Source: Poriferisodalis sp965214215 (GTDB lineage: Bacteria > Actinomycetota > Acidimicrobiia > Acidimicrobiales > Poriferisodalaceae). From it: a stretch of 64,000 bases of DNA. Under the pieces are notes generated by a model. The model did not search any database. It saw nothing but the letters and a program-made list of their open reading frames with translations, and was not told the origin of the DNA. The translations under genes were made by a program, and so were the position numbers. Every line of letters begins with the position of its first letter. Positions within the stretch are counted from its first letter, which is position 1. Below, piece by piece: positions 1-15,780 of the stretch. Location: positions 1,116,001 through 1,180,000 of the forward strand of contig NZ_CBDCBD010000003.1 in assembly GCF_965214215.1 (NCBI RefSeq), written 5' to 3'.

Positions 1-42
1 CCCGCGATCCATCCCGCACAACTGAAGCGCTAGGAGAGTCCG

Positions 43-3702
<3,660 letters not shown>

Positions 3703-3778
3703 ACAACGCATGGCACCCAGCAGCCGCAACAGCACCCCAAGAACTGCCACGACACACACACAGAGCCGGACATAACTC

Positions 3779-7717
<3,939 letters not shown>

Positions 7718-7755
7718 GCTGCCGCTGCGCCCTGCGGCTCGCGCGACGCGAACGG

Positions 7756-7784
7756 TTGTCGTGCAAGGGCGCGCTGCCTAGCCT
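7756..7784 (+). promoter_or_regulatory. predicted promoter of rpsL-rpsG-fusA
   Basis: TTGTCG (7756-7761), a 17-base spacer and TAGCCT (7779-7784) lie in the rpoC-rpsL gap. The same arrangement occurs before tuf and rplC. It would give a 5' leader of about 115 bases. Inference from pattern only. Confidence 0.5.
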
Positions 7785-7904
7785 TCAAAGCCGGTTTCGG
7801 CGCGCCGCCGGGTGGGGCATTGCGCAGATCTGCCGACTCCTGTTCATCAATCTGTCCAGTTGACAGCCCCGACTCACTGGGGTCCCCTACTCCCCGAGGT
7901 ACTG

Positions 7905-8276
7905 GTGCCCACGATCCAGCAATTGGTCCGCAAGGGCCGCAAGTCCAAGCCGACGAAGGTGCGAACGCCTGCGTTGAAGGGCTCGCCCCAGCGGCGCGGG
8001 GTCTGCACACGCGTCTACACGCACACGCCGAAGAAGCCGAACTCCGCGCTGCGCAAGGTTGCCCGCGTGCGCCTCACCAGCGGTGTCGAGGTGACCGCCT
8101 ACATCCCGGGTGAGGGCCACAACCTGCAAGAGCACAGCATCGTCCTGGTTCGCGGTGGGCGGGTCAAGGACCTTCCCGGTGTCCGTTACAAGATCATCCG
8201 TGGCGCGCTCGACGCCTCGGGCGTGAATGCCCGCCAGCAGGCACGCTCGCGCTACGGCGCCAAGCGGGAGTCCTGA
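7905..8276 (+). CDS. rpsL: 30S ribosomal protein S12
   Basis: Decoding-centre protein S12, 123 residues, starting PTIQQLVRKGRKS. The universally conserved PKKPNSALRK loop carries K43, and GRVKDLPGVRY lies further on; both are in the streptomycin-sensitive wild-type form. The GTG at 7905 is chosen because it gives the family N-terminus and is preceded by GAGG; the open frame runs further upstream but that part has no family match. rpsG begins 2 bases after the stop. Confidence 0.97.
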   Translation: MPTIQQLVRKGRKSKPTKVRTPALKGSPQRRGVCTRVYTHTPKKPNSALRKVARVRLTSGVEVTAYIPGEGHNLQEHSIVLVRGGRVKDLPGVRYKIIRGALDASGVNARQQARSRYGAKRES

Positions 8277-8277
8277 G

Positions 8278-8748
8278 ATGCCCCGCAGAGGCGCCGCGCC
8301 ACGCCGCGACATCGCTCCCGACCCGGTGTACGACTCCACGCTGGTCACTCAGTTCATCAACAAGGTGCTGCGGCGCGGCAAGCGTTCGGTGGCCGAGCGC
8401 ATCGTGTACCAGGCGATGGACGCCATGGGAGAGCGAACCGGTGGTGAGCCGCTCGAGATCCTGAAGCGAGCGGTCGACAACACCCGACCGCAAGTCGAGG
8501 TGAAGAGCCGCCGGGTCGGCGGTGCCACCTACCAGGTGCCTGTCGAAGTGCGTCCCCGCCGCGCAACCGCGCTGGCGATCCGTTGGATCGTGGGCTTCGC
8601 CCGCGAACGCCGCGAGCGCACGATGTCTGAACGTCTCGCGAACGAGCTGATGGACGCCTCCAACGGCACCGGCTCGGCTGCCAAGCGGCGTGAAGATACG
8701 CACCGCATGGCAGAGGCCAACAAGGCCTTCGCTCACTACCGCTGGTAA
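8278..8748 (+). CDS. rpsG: 30S ribosomal protein S7
   Basis: S7, 156 residues, organises the 3' major domain of 16S rRNA at the head of the 30S subunit. The N-terminus (MPRRGAAPRRDIAPDPVY) and the KVLRRGKRSVAERIVY, PQVEVKSRRVGGATYQVPVEV and MAEANKAFAHYRW segments are family-typical. The ATG at 8278 lies immediately after the rpsL TGA, so it is read on the rpsL transcript and is probably translationally coupled. Confidence 0.97.
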   Translation: MPRRGAAPRRDIAPDPVYDSTLVTQFINKVLRRGKRSVAERIVYQAMDAMGERTGGEPLEILKRAVDNTRPQVEVKSRRVGGATYQVPVEVRPRRATALAIRWIVGFARERRERTMSERLANELMDASNGTGSAAKRREDTHRMAEANKAFAHYRW

Positions 8749-8799
8749 TCGATCACTGGTGAGCTGATCGGGATATCTGATCAATGGGACAACGCTGAA

Positions 8800-10884
8800 A
8801 TGGCTCGAACGCAACCTCTCGATCGCGTCCGCAACATCGGGATCATGGCCCACATTGACGCGGGCAAGACCACGGTGACGGAGCGGATCCTGTACTACAC
8901 CGGTGTCAACTACAAGATCGGCGAGGTCCACGACGGCGCCGCAACGATGGACTGGATGGAGCAGGAGCAGGAGCGGGGCATCACCATCACCTCCGCTGCT
9001 ACCACCTGCCACTGGAACGACCACGTCATCAACATCATCGATACGCCAGGCCACGTTGACTTCACCGTCGAGGTGGAGCGCTCGCTGCGCGTGCTCGACG
9101 GCGCTGTCGCGGTATTCGACGGCGTTGCGGGCGTGGAACCGCAAACCGAGACCGTGTGGCGACAGGCCGACCGGTACGGCGTACCGCGAATGTGCTTCAT
9201 CAACAAGCTCGATCGCACCGGTGCGTCCTTCTTCGGTTCTCTGGCGAGCATCGAGGAACGTCTGACGCCGAACACCGCCGTGCTGCAGTTGCCAATCGGG
9301 CTCGAGGCCGACTTTGAGGGTGTCGTCGACCTGGTCGAGATGAACGCAGTGGTGTGGAAGGGCGACGATCTCGGCGCCACCTACGACATCGTCGACATCC
9401 CTGCCGATCTCGCCGACCAAGCCGCCGAGTACCGCAGCATGCTGCTCGAGCGGCTCGCCGATGTCGACGAAGACATCATGATGGCCTACCTCGAAGGCGA
9501 CGAAGTCGATGCCGACACGATCCGGCGGGCAGTCAGGCGGGGCACGCTCGAAGGCCAGATTGTGCCGGTGCTCACCGGCAGCGCCTTCAAGAACAAAGGC
9601 GTTCAACCGCTGCTCGACGCCGTGACGATGTACCTGCCTGCACCGGTGGACATCCCTGCGATCACGGGTAGCTCCACCAACGGCAAGGAACAACTGGAGC
9701 GCAAGCCCAGCGACGATGAGCCGTTCTCGGCACTGGCGTTCAAGATTATGACCGACCCTCACGTCGGCAAGCTGACCTACTTCCGGGTGTACAGCGGCCG
9801 GTTCGAGCGTGGCGGCCAGGTGCTCAACACCACGACGGGCAATCGCGAGCGCATCGGGCGCATCCTGCAGATGCACGCCAACAACCGCGAAGACCGTGAA
9901 GACATCGCGACCGGCGACATCGTCGCCGGCATCGGCCTCAAGAACACCCGCACCGGCGACACGCTGTGCGATTCGTCCAAGTCGATCGTGCTCGAACAGC
10001 TCGACTTCCCCGACCCGGTCGTGCACGTCGCTGTCGAGCCCAAGTCCAAGGGCGACCAGGACAAGCTGGGCAAAGCACTCACGGCCCTCAGCGAGGAAGA
10101 TCCCACCTTCCAGGTCAAGACCGACGACGAGACCGGCCAGACCGTGATTTCGGGTATGGGCGAGCTGCACCTCGAAGTGCTGGTCGACCGCATGCTGCGC
10201 GAGTTCAAAGTGGACGCCTCGATCGGCAAGCCGCAGGTGGCCTACCGCGAGACGATCACGTCGCCGGTGAACAAGTTCGAGTACCGGCACATCAAGCAGA
10301 CTGGCGGCTCGGGCCAGTACGCCGTGGTGGTCATCAACGTGCGCCCGTCCGAGCCTGGCGAGGGATACGTCTTCGAGGACAGCATCCGGGGCGGCGTGAT
10401 CCCACGCGAGTACATCAGCTCGGTCGATGCGGGTTTGCAGTCGTCGCTGGAGAACGGCCCGCTGGCGGGATTCCCGCTGGTGGATGTGGCCGTCGATCTG
10501 ATTGACGGCAACCATCACGACGTCGACTCTTCGGAGATGGCGTTCAAGATCGCTGGCACGATGGCCATGCGCGATGCGGCCAGGCTGGCACGGCCGGTTC
10601 TGCTTGAGCCGGTCATGTCGGTGGAGGTCGTCACGCCCGAGGACTACATGGGCGACGTCATCGGCGACCTCAATTCACGGCGCGGCCGAGTCGGGCAGAT
10701 GGAATTGCGTGGCGTGAACCAGGTGATCGATGCCAAGGTGCCGCTGTCGGAGATGTTCGGCTACGCCAACGACCTGCGGTCTCGCACCCAGGGCCGCGCG
10801 ACCTACAGCATGCAGTTCGACACGTACGAACAAGTGCCGCGCACCATCGCTGAGGAGATCATTAAGCGCATCCGCGGCGAATGA
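8800..10884 (+). CDS. fusA: elongation factor G
   Basis: Translocation GTPase EF-G, 694 residues, close to the usual length. GTP-binding motifs are complete: AHIDAGKTT near residue 17, DTPGHVDFT, and NKLDR. Domain IV (GQYAVVVINV region) and the C-terminal domain V are present, ending EEIIKRIRGE. It follows rpsG by 51 bases. A strong hairpin 4 bases after the stop probably ends the rpsL-rpsG-fusA transcript, and tuf then has its own promoter. Confidence 0.98.
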   Translation: MARTQPLDRVRNIGIMAHIDAGKTTVTERILYYTGVNYKIGEVHDGAATMDWMEQEQERGITITSAATTCHWNDHVINIIDTPGHVDFTVEVERSLRVLDGAVAVFDGVAGVEPQTETVWRQADRYGVPRMCFINKLDRTGASFFGSLASIEERLTPNTAVLQLPIGLEADFEGVVDLVEMNAVVWKGDDLGATYDIVDIPADLADQAAEYRSMLLERLADVDEDIMMAYLEGDEVDADTIRRAVRRGTLEGQIVPVLTGSAFKNKGVQPLLDAVTMYLPAPVDIPAITGSSTNGKEQLERKPSDDEPFSALAFKIMTDPHVGKLTYFRVYSGRFERGGQVLNTTTGNRERIGRILQMHANNREDREDIATGDIVAGIGLKNTRTGDTLCDSSKSIVLEQLDFPDPVVHVAVEPKSKGDQDKLGKALTALSEEDPTFQVKTDDETGQTVISGMGELHLEVLVDRMLREFKVDASIGKPQVAYRETITSPVNKFEYRHIKQTGGSGQYAVVVINVRPSEPGEGYVFEDSIRGGVIPREYISSVDAGLQSSLENGPLAGFPLVDVAVDLIDGNHHDVDSSEMAFKIAGTMAMRDAARLARPVLLEPVMSVEVVTPEDYMGDVIGDLNSRRGRVGQMELRGVNQVIDAKVPLSEMFGYANDLRSRTQGRATYSMQFDTYEQVPRTIAEEIIKRIRGE

Positions 10885-10888
10885 CCCA

Positions 10889-10905
10889 GTCCGCCTTGGG
10901 CGGAC
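10889..10905 (+). terminator. hairpin after fusA
   Basis: Perfect 7-bp stem GTCCGCC/GGCGGAC with a TTG loop starts 4 bases after the fusA stop codon and is followed by GCGTTTGG. It lacks a long U-tract, as is common in GC-rich actinomycetes. Position and stem strength suggest an intrinsic or partial terminator. Confidence 0.6.
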
Positions 10906-10930
10906 GCGTTTGGCGCCGGTGACGAGTCAT

Positions 10931-10959
10931 TTGGTTTGAGGCCACGGCATCCCTAGCCT
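10931..10959 (+). promoter_or_regulatory. predicted tuf promoter
   Basis: TTGGTT (10931-10936), a 17-base spacer and TAGCCT (10954-10959) lie about 100 bases upstream of tuf and downstream of the fusA hairpin. The -10 sequence and spacing are identical to the boxes before rpsL and rplC. Confidence 0.55.
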
Positions 10960-11057
10960 CACACCGTTCAGAACAGCGAAGAAACCAAGAAACAACTACA
11001 TCCCTGCACCTCACTCTCCCCCGATAGGCGAGCAGAACCCCGAAAGGCGGGTACGAC

Positions 11058-12242
11058 ATGGCAAAAGAGCGATTCGAGCGGACCAAGCCTCACGTCAACG
11101 TGGGCACGATGGGACACATCGACCACGGCAAGACGACACTGACGGCTGCCATCACGCGCGTGCTGTCCGAGCAAGTCGGCGGCCAGGCGACAGCCTTCGA
11201 CGAGATCGACAAGGCACCCGAAGAGCGCGAGCGCGGTATCACGATCTCCATCGCGCATGTCGAGTATGAGACGACAAACCGCCACTACGCGCACGTCGAC
11301 ATGCCCGGCCACGCCGACTACATCAAGAACATGATCACCGGTGCCGCCCAGGTGGACGGGGCCATCTTGGTCGTGTCCGCTGCCGACGGCCCGATGCCGC
11401 AGACCCGTGAGCACGTGCTGCTGGCCCGCCAGGTCGGCGTGCCCTACATCGTGGTTGCGCTGAACAAGGTCGACATGGTCGACGACGAGGAGCTGCTCGA
11501 GCTCGTCGAGCTTGAAGTACGCGAACTGCTCAGCGAGTACGAGTTCCCTGGCGACGACGTTCCGGTGGTGCGCGTCTCCGCGCTGAATGCGCTCGAGGGC
11601 GACGCAGCCGCTGCCGAGCAGATCATCGAGCTGATGGACGCAGTCGATGAGTACGTGCCCGAGCCCGTGCGCGACACCGAGCGCCCGTTCCTGATGCCGA
11701 TCGAGGACGTCTTCTCGATCACCGGCCGCGGCACCGTGGTGACCGGCAAGATCGAGCAGGGCATCATCAACACCGGCGAAGAGATCGAGATTGTCGGCAT
11801 CCGCGACACGCAGACCACGACCGTGACCGGTGTCGAGATGTTCCGCAAGATTCTCGACGAAGGCCAGGCCGGCGACAACGTCGGTCTGCTGCTGCGAGGC
11901 ACCGGCAAGGAAGACGTCGAGCGTGGCCAGGTCTGCACCCGCAAGGGCGCGATCACGCCGCACACCAAGTTCGAGGCTCAGGTCTACGTGCTGAACAAGG
12001 ACGAGGGCGGTCGCCACAAGCCGTTCTTTTCGAACTATCGGCCGCAGTTCTACTTCCGCACCACCGACATCACCGGTGTGGTCGAATTGCCTGGCGGCAC
12101 CGAGATGTGCATGCCGGGCGACAACACCGAGATGACCGTCGAGCTGATCAACCCGATCGCGATGGACGAGGGCTTGCGTTTCGCCATCCGTGAGGGTGGG
12201 CGTACTGTGGGCGCCGGCCGGGTCACCAAGATCGTTCAGTAA
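11058..12242 (+). CDS. tuf: elongation factor Tu
   Basis: EF-Tu, 394 residues, delivers aminoacyl-tRNA to the ribosome. GTPase motifs: GHIDHGKTT near residue 18, DMPGHADY and NKVD. Domains 2 and 3 are full length, ending GAGRVTKIVQ. The ATG is preceded by AAGGCGGG. It is likely transcribed from its own promoter after the fusA hairpin and reads into rpsJ, 32 bases downstream. Confidence 0.98.
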   Translation: MAKERFERTKPHVNVGTMGHIDHGKTTLTAAITRVLSEQVGGQATAFDEIDKAPEERERGITISIAHVEYETTNRHYAHVDMPGHADYIKNMITGAAQVDGAILVVSAADGPMPQTREHVLLARQVGVPYIVVALNKVDMVDDEELLELVELEVRELLSEYEFPGDDVPVVRVSALNALEGDAAAAEQIIELMDAVDEYVPEPVRDTERPFLMPIEDVFSITGRGTVVTGKIEQGIINTGEEIEIVGIRDTQTTTVTGVEMFRKILDEGQAGDNVGLLLRGTGKEDVERGQVCTRKGAITPHTKFEAQVYVLNKDEGGRHKPFFSNYRPQFYFRTTDITGVVELPGGTEMCMPGDNTEMTVELINPIAMDEGLRFAIREGGRTVGAGRVTKIVQ

Positions 12243-12274
12243 CCCGATTCTCAAGCGACCAGTCAGGCACTCAC

Positions 12275-12589
12275 ATGGCAGCACCTCGGATCCGTATGCG
12301 GCTCAAGGCCTACGACCATGAAATCGTGGACCAGTCGGCGCAGAAGATCACCGAGACGGTGCTGCGTACTAATGCCAAGGTGCGCGGGCCCGTGCCGCTG
12401 CCGACCGAGAAGCATCGGTACACGGTCGTGCGGTCCCCCCACAAAGACAAGGACTCGCGCGAGCACTTCGAGATGCGCATTCACAAGCGCCTGATCGATG
12501 TGATCGATCCCACCGACAAGACGGTCGATTCGCTCCAGCGGCTCGACCTACCCGCCGGCGTAGAGATCGAGCTCAAAGTCCAGCCCTAG
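12275..12589 (+). CDS. rpsJ: 30S ribosomal protein S10
   Basis: S10, 104 residues, also the NusE antitermination partner. Family motifs are clear: RIRMRLKAYDHEIVDQSA, then GPVPLPTEKHRYTVVRSPHKDKDSREHFEMR. In most bacteria rplC follows at once, but here the next genes are on the opposite strand and rplC lies 8.8 kb away, so rpsJ is the last gene of the str-type transcript. Tandem hairpins directly after the stop fit a terminator. Confidence 0.97.
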   Translation: MAAPRIRMRLKAYDHEIVDQSAQKITETVLRTNAKVRGPVPLPTEKHRYTVVRSPHKDKDSREHFEMRIHKRLIDVIDPTDKTVDSLQRLDLPAGVEIELKVQP

Positions 12590-12594
12590 CGCAC

Positions 12595-12646
12595 TATCCG
12601 CCTGCGAGCGGGCGATGTGCTGACTTATCCGCCCGCGAGCGGGCGG
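12595..12646. repeat. 31-bp-spaced direct repeat of hairpins between rpsJ and moaD-like
   Basis: TATCCGCCTGCGAGCGGGCG at 12595-12614 is repeated with one mismatch at 12626-12645. The second copy folds as CCGCCCG-CGAG-CGGGCGG (7-bp stem) and the first forms a slightly weaker version. They sit between the convergent rpsJ (+) and moaD-like (-) genes and overlap the end of the latter, so they could terminate transcription from both sides. Confidence 0.65.
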
Positions 12647-12873
12647 ACTAGGTGCACCTCTGCGGTGGCAGTGAGTTCTTCGAGCATTGGGTCGGGAATG
12701 ATCTCGCTGTCGATGGCGACGGCCGTTGACGATGTCTCGACGAGGTGTGCGTTCAGCGACGGATAGAGCTCGGAGAGCTGCCGTACGAGATCGCGCACAT
12801 TCGCGGCGTCGAGGACAACCTCGGTGACGCCGGTGTGCTGGCGCTGATCGGTCGAGAAGTGAACGACGGCCAC
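12625..12873 (-). CDS. MoaD/ThiS-family ubiquitin-like sulfur carrier
   Basis: Small protein of 82 residues ending ...VHLVRPLAGG. The C-terminal Gly-Gly is the adenylation/thiocarboxylate tail of MoaD- and ThiS-type beta-grasp sulfur carriers, and an aliphatic residue-PPL/PLAGG-like ending is typical of MoaD. The start is GTG at 12873. It lies 102 bases downstream of the molybdenum hydroxylase large subunit on the same strand, so the likely role is sulfur donation for molybdopterin synthesis serving that enzyme. No MoaE, MobA or XdhC homologue is visible beside it. A role as a protein-modifying SAMP-like tag cannot be excluded. Confidence 0.8.
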   Translation of the reverse strand: MAVVHFSTDQRQHTGVTEVVLDAANVRDLVRQLSELYPSLNAHLVETSSTAVAIDSEIIPDPMLEELTATAEVHLVRPLAGG

Positions 12874-12975
12874 GCTGATGCCCGTCTCAGTTGGCCCGCC
12901 GCCGCGCGCCGGTCACTACCACGACGTGCTGTGGCTGGGGCATGGCGTCGCAAGCGGTGCTCACATCGGCTGCGA

Positions 12976-15249
12976 TCAGCCCTCGACCGCTGTCAGTGCC
13001 TCCAGCACTCGCGGCGGCGAGAGCGGCAGATCGCTGATCCGTACTCCTGTCGCGTCTGCCACGGCATTGGCCAGCACCGGCAGCGGCGGCACGATGCCCA
13101 CCTCGCCGACGCCGCGCACGCCATAGGGATGCGACGGGTTGGGCACCTCCACGATGACTGTCTCGATCATCGGGAGGTCCGACGCCACCGGAATGCGGTA
13201 GTCGAGGAATCCCGGGTTCTCAAGGTTGCCGTCATCGGAGTAGATGTATTCCTCGTTGAGCGCCCAGCCGATGCCCTGCACGACGCCCCCTTGCATCTGG
13301 CCTTCGACGTAGCTCGGGTGGATTGCCGTACCGGCATCTTGGGAAGTCGTGTAACGCTCAACGGTGACTCGCCCGGTTTCCTGATCGACGGACACGTCGG
13401 CAACCTGCACCGAGAAGGCCGGACCAGCGCCACGGGCATTCAGTGACGCGGTGGCACCCAGCGGGCCGCCCGTGCGCTTCGCATTGCCGGTGATCGCAGC
13501 CAGGGTCAGCGCTTCATGCTCGCCAGGCCCGTGCACAGCCGAGCCGTCCACCCACTCGACCTCTTCCACATCGCAATCCCAGGTCTTGGCCGCACGCTTG
13601 CGCAGCTGCGTCTTGAGATCGCGGCAGGCCTCCACGACCGCCATGCCAGTGGCAAATGTGGCACGGCTGCCCTCGGTGACGTCGGTGAAGCCGACCACTT
13701 CGGTGTCGCCCACGACCGGCTGGATCAGGTGCACATCGAGGCCCAGTTCCTCGGCGGCCATCAGCGCCATCGACGCCCGGCTGCCGCCGATGTCGGGGCT
13801 GCCGGTGATCACCGTGGCGGTGCCGTTCTCGTTCAGGTTGACCGTCGCGCTCGACGCCTCGCCGATGTTGAACCAGAAGCCCGTGGCCACGCCGCGCCCC
13901 TGGCCGTCTGGCAGCGCCGTTTGGTAGTGATCGCTGTCGCGGATTGCTTCGAGGCACTCGCGCAGGCCGATCATCGGCCACTTGGGGCCATAGGGCGTCG
14001 GGTCTCCCTGCGACGGGCAGTTGTGCAGCCGGAGGTCGATCGGGTCCATGCCGAGGTGCGCAGCGATCTCGTCGACTACCGAATCCATGGCGAATGCCGC
14101 CGCCGGTGCCGATGGCGCACGGTAGGCCACGTTGACCGGACGGTTGAGCACCACGTCGAAACCCTCGACGTAGAGGTGATCGAGGGTGTACGCCGACACG
14201 ACGCACATGCAGCCGAGCATGGCGGCGATGCCCTGGAAGGCGCCGTTCTCGTACGCCAGCCAGGCCTTTGCCGTGGTGATCGTGCCGTCGTTGCGGGCAC
14301 CGACCTTCATCTTGATGATCGAGCCCGGAGCTGGGCCGGTGGCCCGGAAGACGTCCTCGCGGCTCATCACGACCTTGACGGGACGGCCTGCCTTCGTCGA
14401 CAGCAGCGCTGCCACTGGCTCGATGTAGATGGTGGTCTTGCCGCCGAATCCGCCGCCGATCTCGGCAGGAATGACCTTGATGCGCGACGTATCCCAGCCC
14501 AGCACCGTGGCGGTCGAAGACCGCACCATGAAATGACCCTGCGAGGAAGCCCAGATGACTGCCTTGCCCTCCTGATCGCAGTCCACGACACAGGCATGCG
14601 GTTCGATATAGCCCTGGTGCACGGCCTGGGTCGAGAATTCCCGTTCGATCACGATGTCGGCTTCGGCGAAGCCTTGTTCGACATCGCCGCGCTCGTACAC
14701 CGTTCGGGCCGCAACATTCGACGGCTCGGTCGGTCGCGGCTCGACGCCGCGCGTGAACAGGCTGTCGTGAATCACCGGGGCGTCATCGGCCATCGCGTCG
14801 GCAATGTTCAGCACATGGGGGAGCTGCTCGTAGGTGACCTCGATGGCCTCCGCTGCAGCCTTGGCCTCACGCCGGGTCGATGCAGCGACTGCGGCGACGG
14901 CGTGGCCGCTGTACAGCACCGTGTCGCGCGCGATGACCGTGCACATCAGGTTGCGAGTGGCGCCTTTGGGGGGCGCTTCGGGGAAGTCTGCGCCGGTGAC
15001 CACAGCCTTCACGCCGGGCATCGCCTCGGCTCTTGACGTGTCAATCGACACGATTCGTGCGTGGGGATGCGGCGAGCGCAAGATGTGCCCGTGCAGCATT
15101 CCCGGCAGGTTCAGGTCGGCTGCGTAGCGGGCCTTACCGGCGACCTTGTCGAGGCCGTCGTGGCGGACCGGACGGGTGCCGACCCAGCGGTAGCCCGATG
15201 CACCGTTGCCGTTGGTGCCGGTGCTTGCGGGAGCTTCGGTGGTGCTCAT
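12976..15249 (-). CDS. molybdenum hydroxylase large subunit (xanthine dehydrogenase/aldehyde oxidase family)
   Basis: Molybdopterin-binding catalytic subunit, 757 residues. After a low-complexity N-terminus it begins WVGTRPVRHDGLDKVAGKARYAAD, the aldehyde-oxidase a/b hammerhead domain, followed by the Mo-pterin domain (GGGFGGK near residue 265) and a C-terminal GVRGVGEVG containing the catalytic Glu. The active-site loop reads AYRAPSAP. It lacks the Cys of the AYRCSFR signature of form I CO dehydrogenase, so CO oxidation is unlikely; the substrate is probably an N-heterocycle, aryl-CoA or aldehyde. AAGGA precedes the ATG. It forms an operon with the Fe-S and FAD subunits upstream and the MoaD-like gene downstream. 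Confidence 0.93.
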   Translation of the reverse strand: MSTTEAPASTGTNGNGASGYRWVGTRPVRHDGLDKVAGKARYAADLNLPGMLHGHILRSPHPHARIVSIDTSRAEAMPGVKAVVTGADFPEAPPKGATRNLMCTVIARDTVLYSGHAVAAVAASTRREAKAAAEAIEVTYEQLPHVLNIADAMADDAPVIHDSLFTRGVEPRPTEPSNVAARTVYERGDVEQGFAEADIVIEREFSTQAVHQGYIEPHACVVDCDQEGKAVIWASSQGHFMVRSSTATVLGWDTSRIKVIPAEIGGGFGGKTTIYIEPVAALLSTKAGRPVKVVMSREDVFRATGPAPGSIIKMKVGARNDGTITTAKAWLAYENGAFQGIAAMLGCMCVVSAYTLDHLYVEGFDVVLNRPVNVAYRAPSAPAAAFAMDSVVDEIAAHLGMDPIDLRLHNCPSQGDPTPYGPKWPMIGLRECLEAIRDSDHYQTALPDGQGRGVATGFWFNIGEASSATVNLNENGTATVITGSPDIGGSRASMALMAAEELGLDVHLIQPVVGDTEVVGFTDVTEGSRATFATGMAVVEACRDLKTQLRKRAAKTWDCDVEEVEWVDGSAVHGPGEHEALTLAAITGNAKRTGGPLGATASLNARGAGPAFSVQVADVSVDQETGRVTVERYTTSQDAGTAIHPSYVEGQMQGGVVQGIGWALNEEYIYSDDGNLENPGFLDYRIPVASDLPMIETVIVEVPNPSHPYGVRGVGEVGIVPPLPVLANAVADATGVRISDLPLSPPRVLEALTAVEG

Positions 15250-15300
15250 GTTCAGGTGTCCTTCTGCGATGTCGGGTAAGTCTCGATCAGCCGATGTCGA

Positions 15301-15780
15301 TCAAGCGGGGGTACGGATCTGGACGGCGGCCTCGAGCACAGAGCGCACGATCTTGTCGTACCCGGTGCAGCGACACAGATTGCCGGCAAGCGCGTAGCGC
15401 ACTTCGGTCTCAGTGGGGTCGGGGTTCTCGTCGAGCAGTGCCTTTGCGGCGATGAGGAACCCGGGCGTGCAGATGCCGCACTGCAGCGCAGCGCCTTCGA
15501 GGAAGCACTGCTGCAGCGGGTGCAGCTCGTCGGCGCTGGCGAGACCTTCACAAGTCGTGATGGCTGCGCCGTCGGCTTCGGGGGCAAAGATCAGGCACGA
15601 GCACTGCAGGCGCCCGTTCATGATGATCGAGCAGGCGCCGCAGTCGCCGGTGCCGCAGCCCTCCTTGGCGCCGATAAGCCCCAGCTCGTCGCGCAGAGCG
15701 TTGAGCAGCGATTCGCCGTCTTCGGTCAGAAAATCAACGGCATCGCCGTTGACCTCGCAGGTCACGTGGGTACGGCTCAT
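15301..15780 (-). CDS. molybdenum hydroxylase [2Fe-2S] subunit
   Basis: Small electron-transfer subunit, 159 residues. The N-terminal plant-type [2Fe-2S] cluster uses C42, C47 and C50 (GCGTGDCGAC) with C62. The second cluster uses QCGICTPGF and NLCRCTGYD. This is the canonical CoxS/XdhC-type arrangement. ATG at 15780 shares its A with the TGA of the FAD subunit gene, indicating translational coupling; an in-frame TTG one codon upstream is less likely. It passes electrons from the molybdenum centre to FAD. Confidence 0.96.
   Translation of the reverse strand: MSRTHVTCEVNGDAVDFLTEDGESLLNALRDELGLIGAKEGCGTGDCGACSIIMNGRLQCSCLIFAPEADGAAITTCEGLASADELHPLQQCFLEGAALQCGICTPGFLIAAKALLDENPDPTETEVRYALAGNLCRCTGYDKIVRSVLEAAVQIRTPA

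Noticed and set aside
7860..7865. Perfect TTGACA -35 upstream of rpsL
   Set aside because: No TANNNT box lies 16-19 bases downstream (TCCCCT at 17), so the TTGTCG-N17-TAGCCT pair at 7756 is preferred.
12745..13446. 233-codon plus-strand frame across moaD-like and the Mo large subunit
   Set aside because: It overlaps two convincing minus-strand genes and shows no recognisable family.
12976..15249. Carbon monoxide dehydrogenase large subunit
   Set aside because: The active-site loop is AYRAPSAP and lacks the cysteine of the form I AYRCSFR signature.
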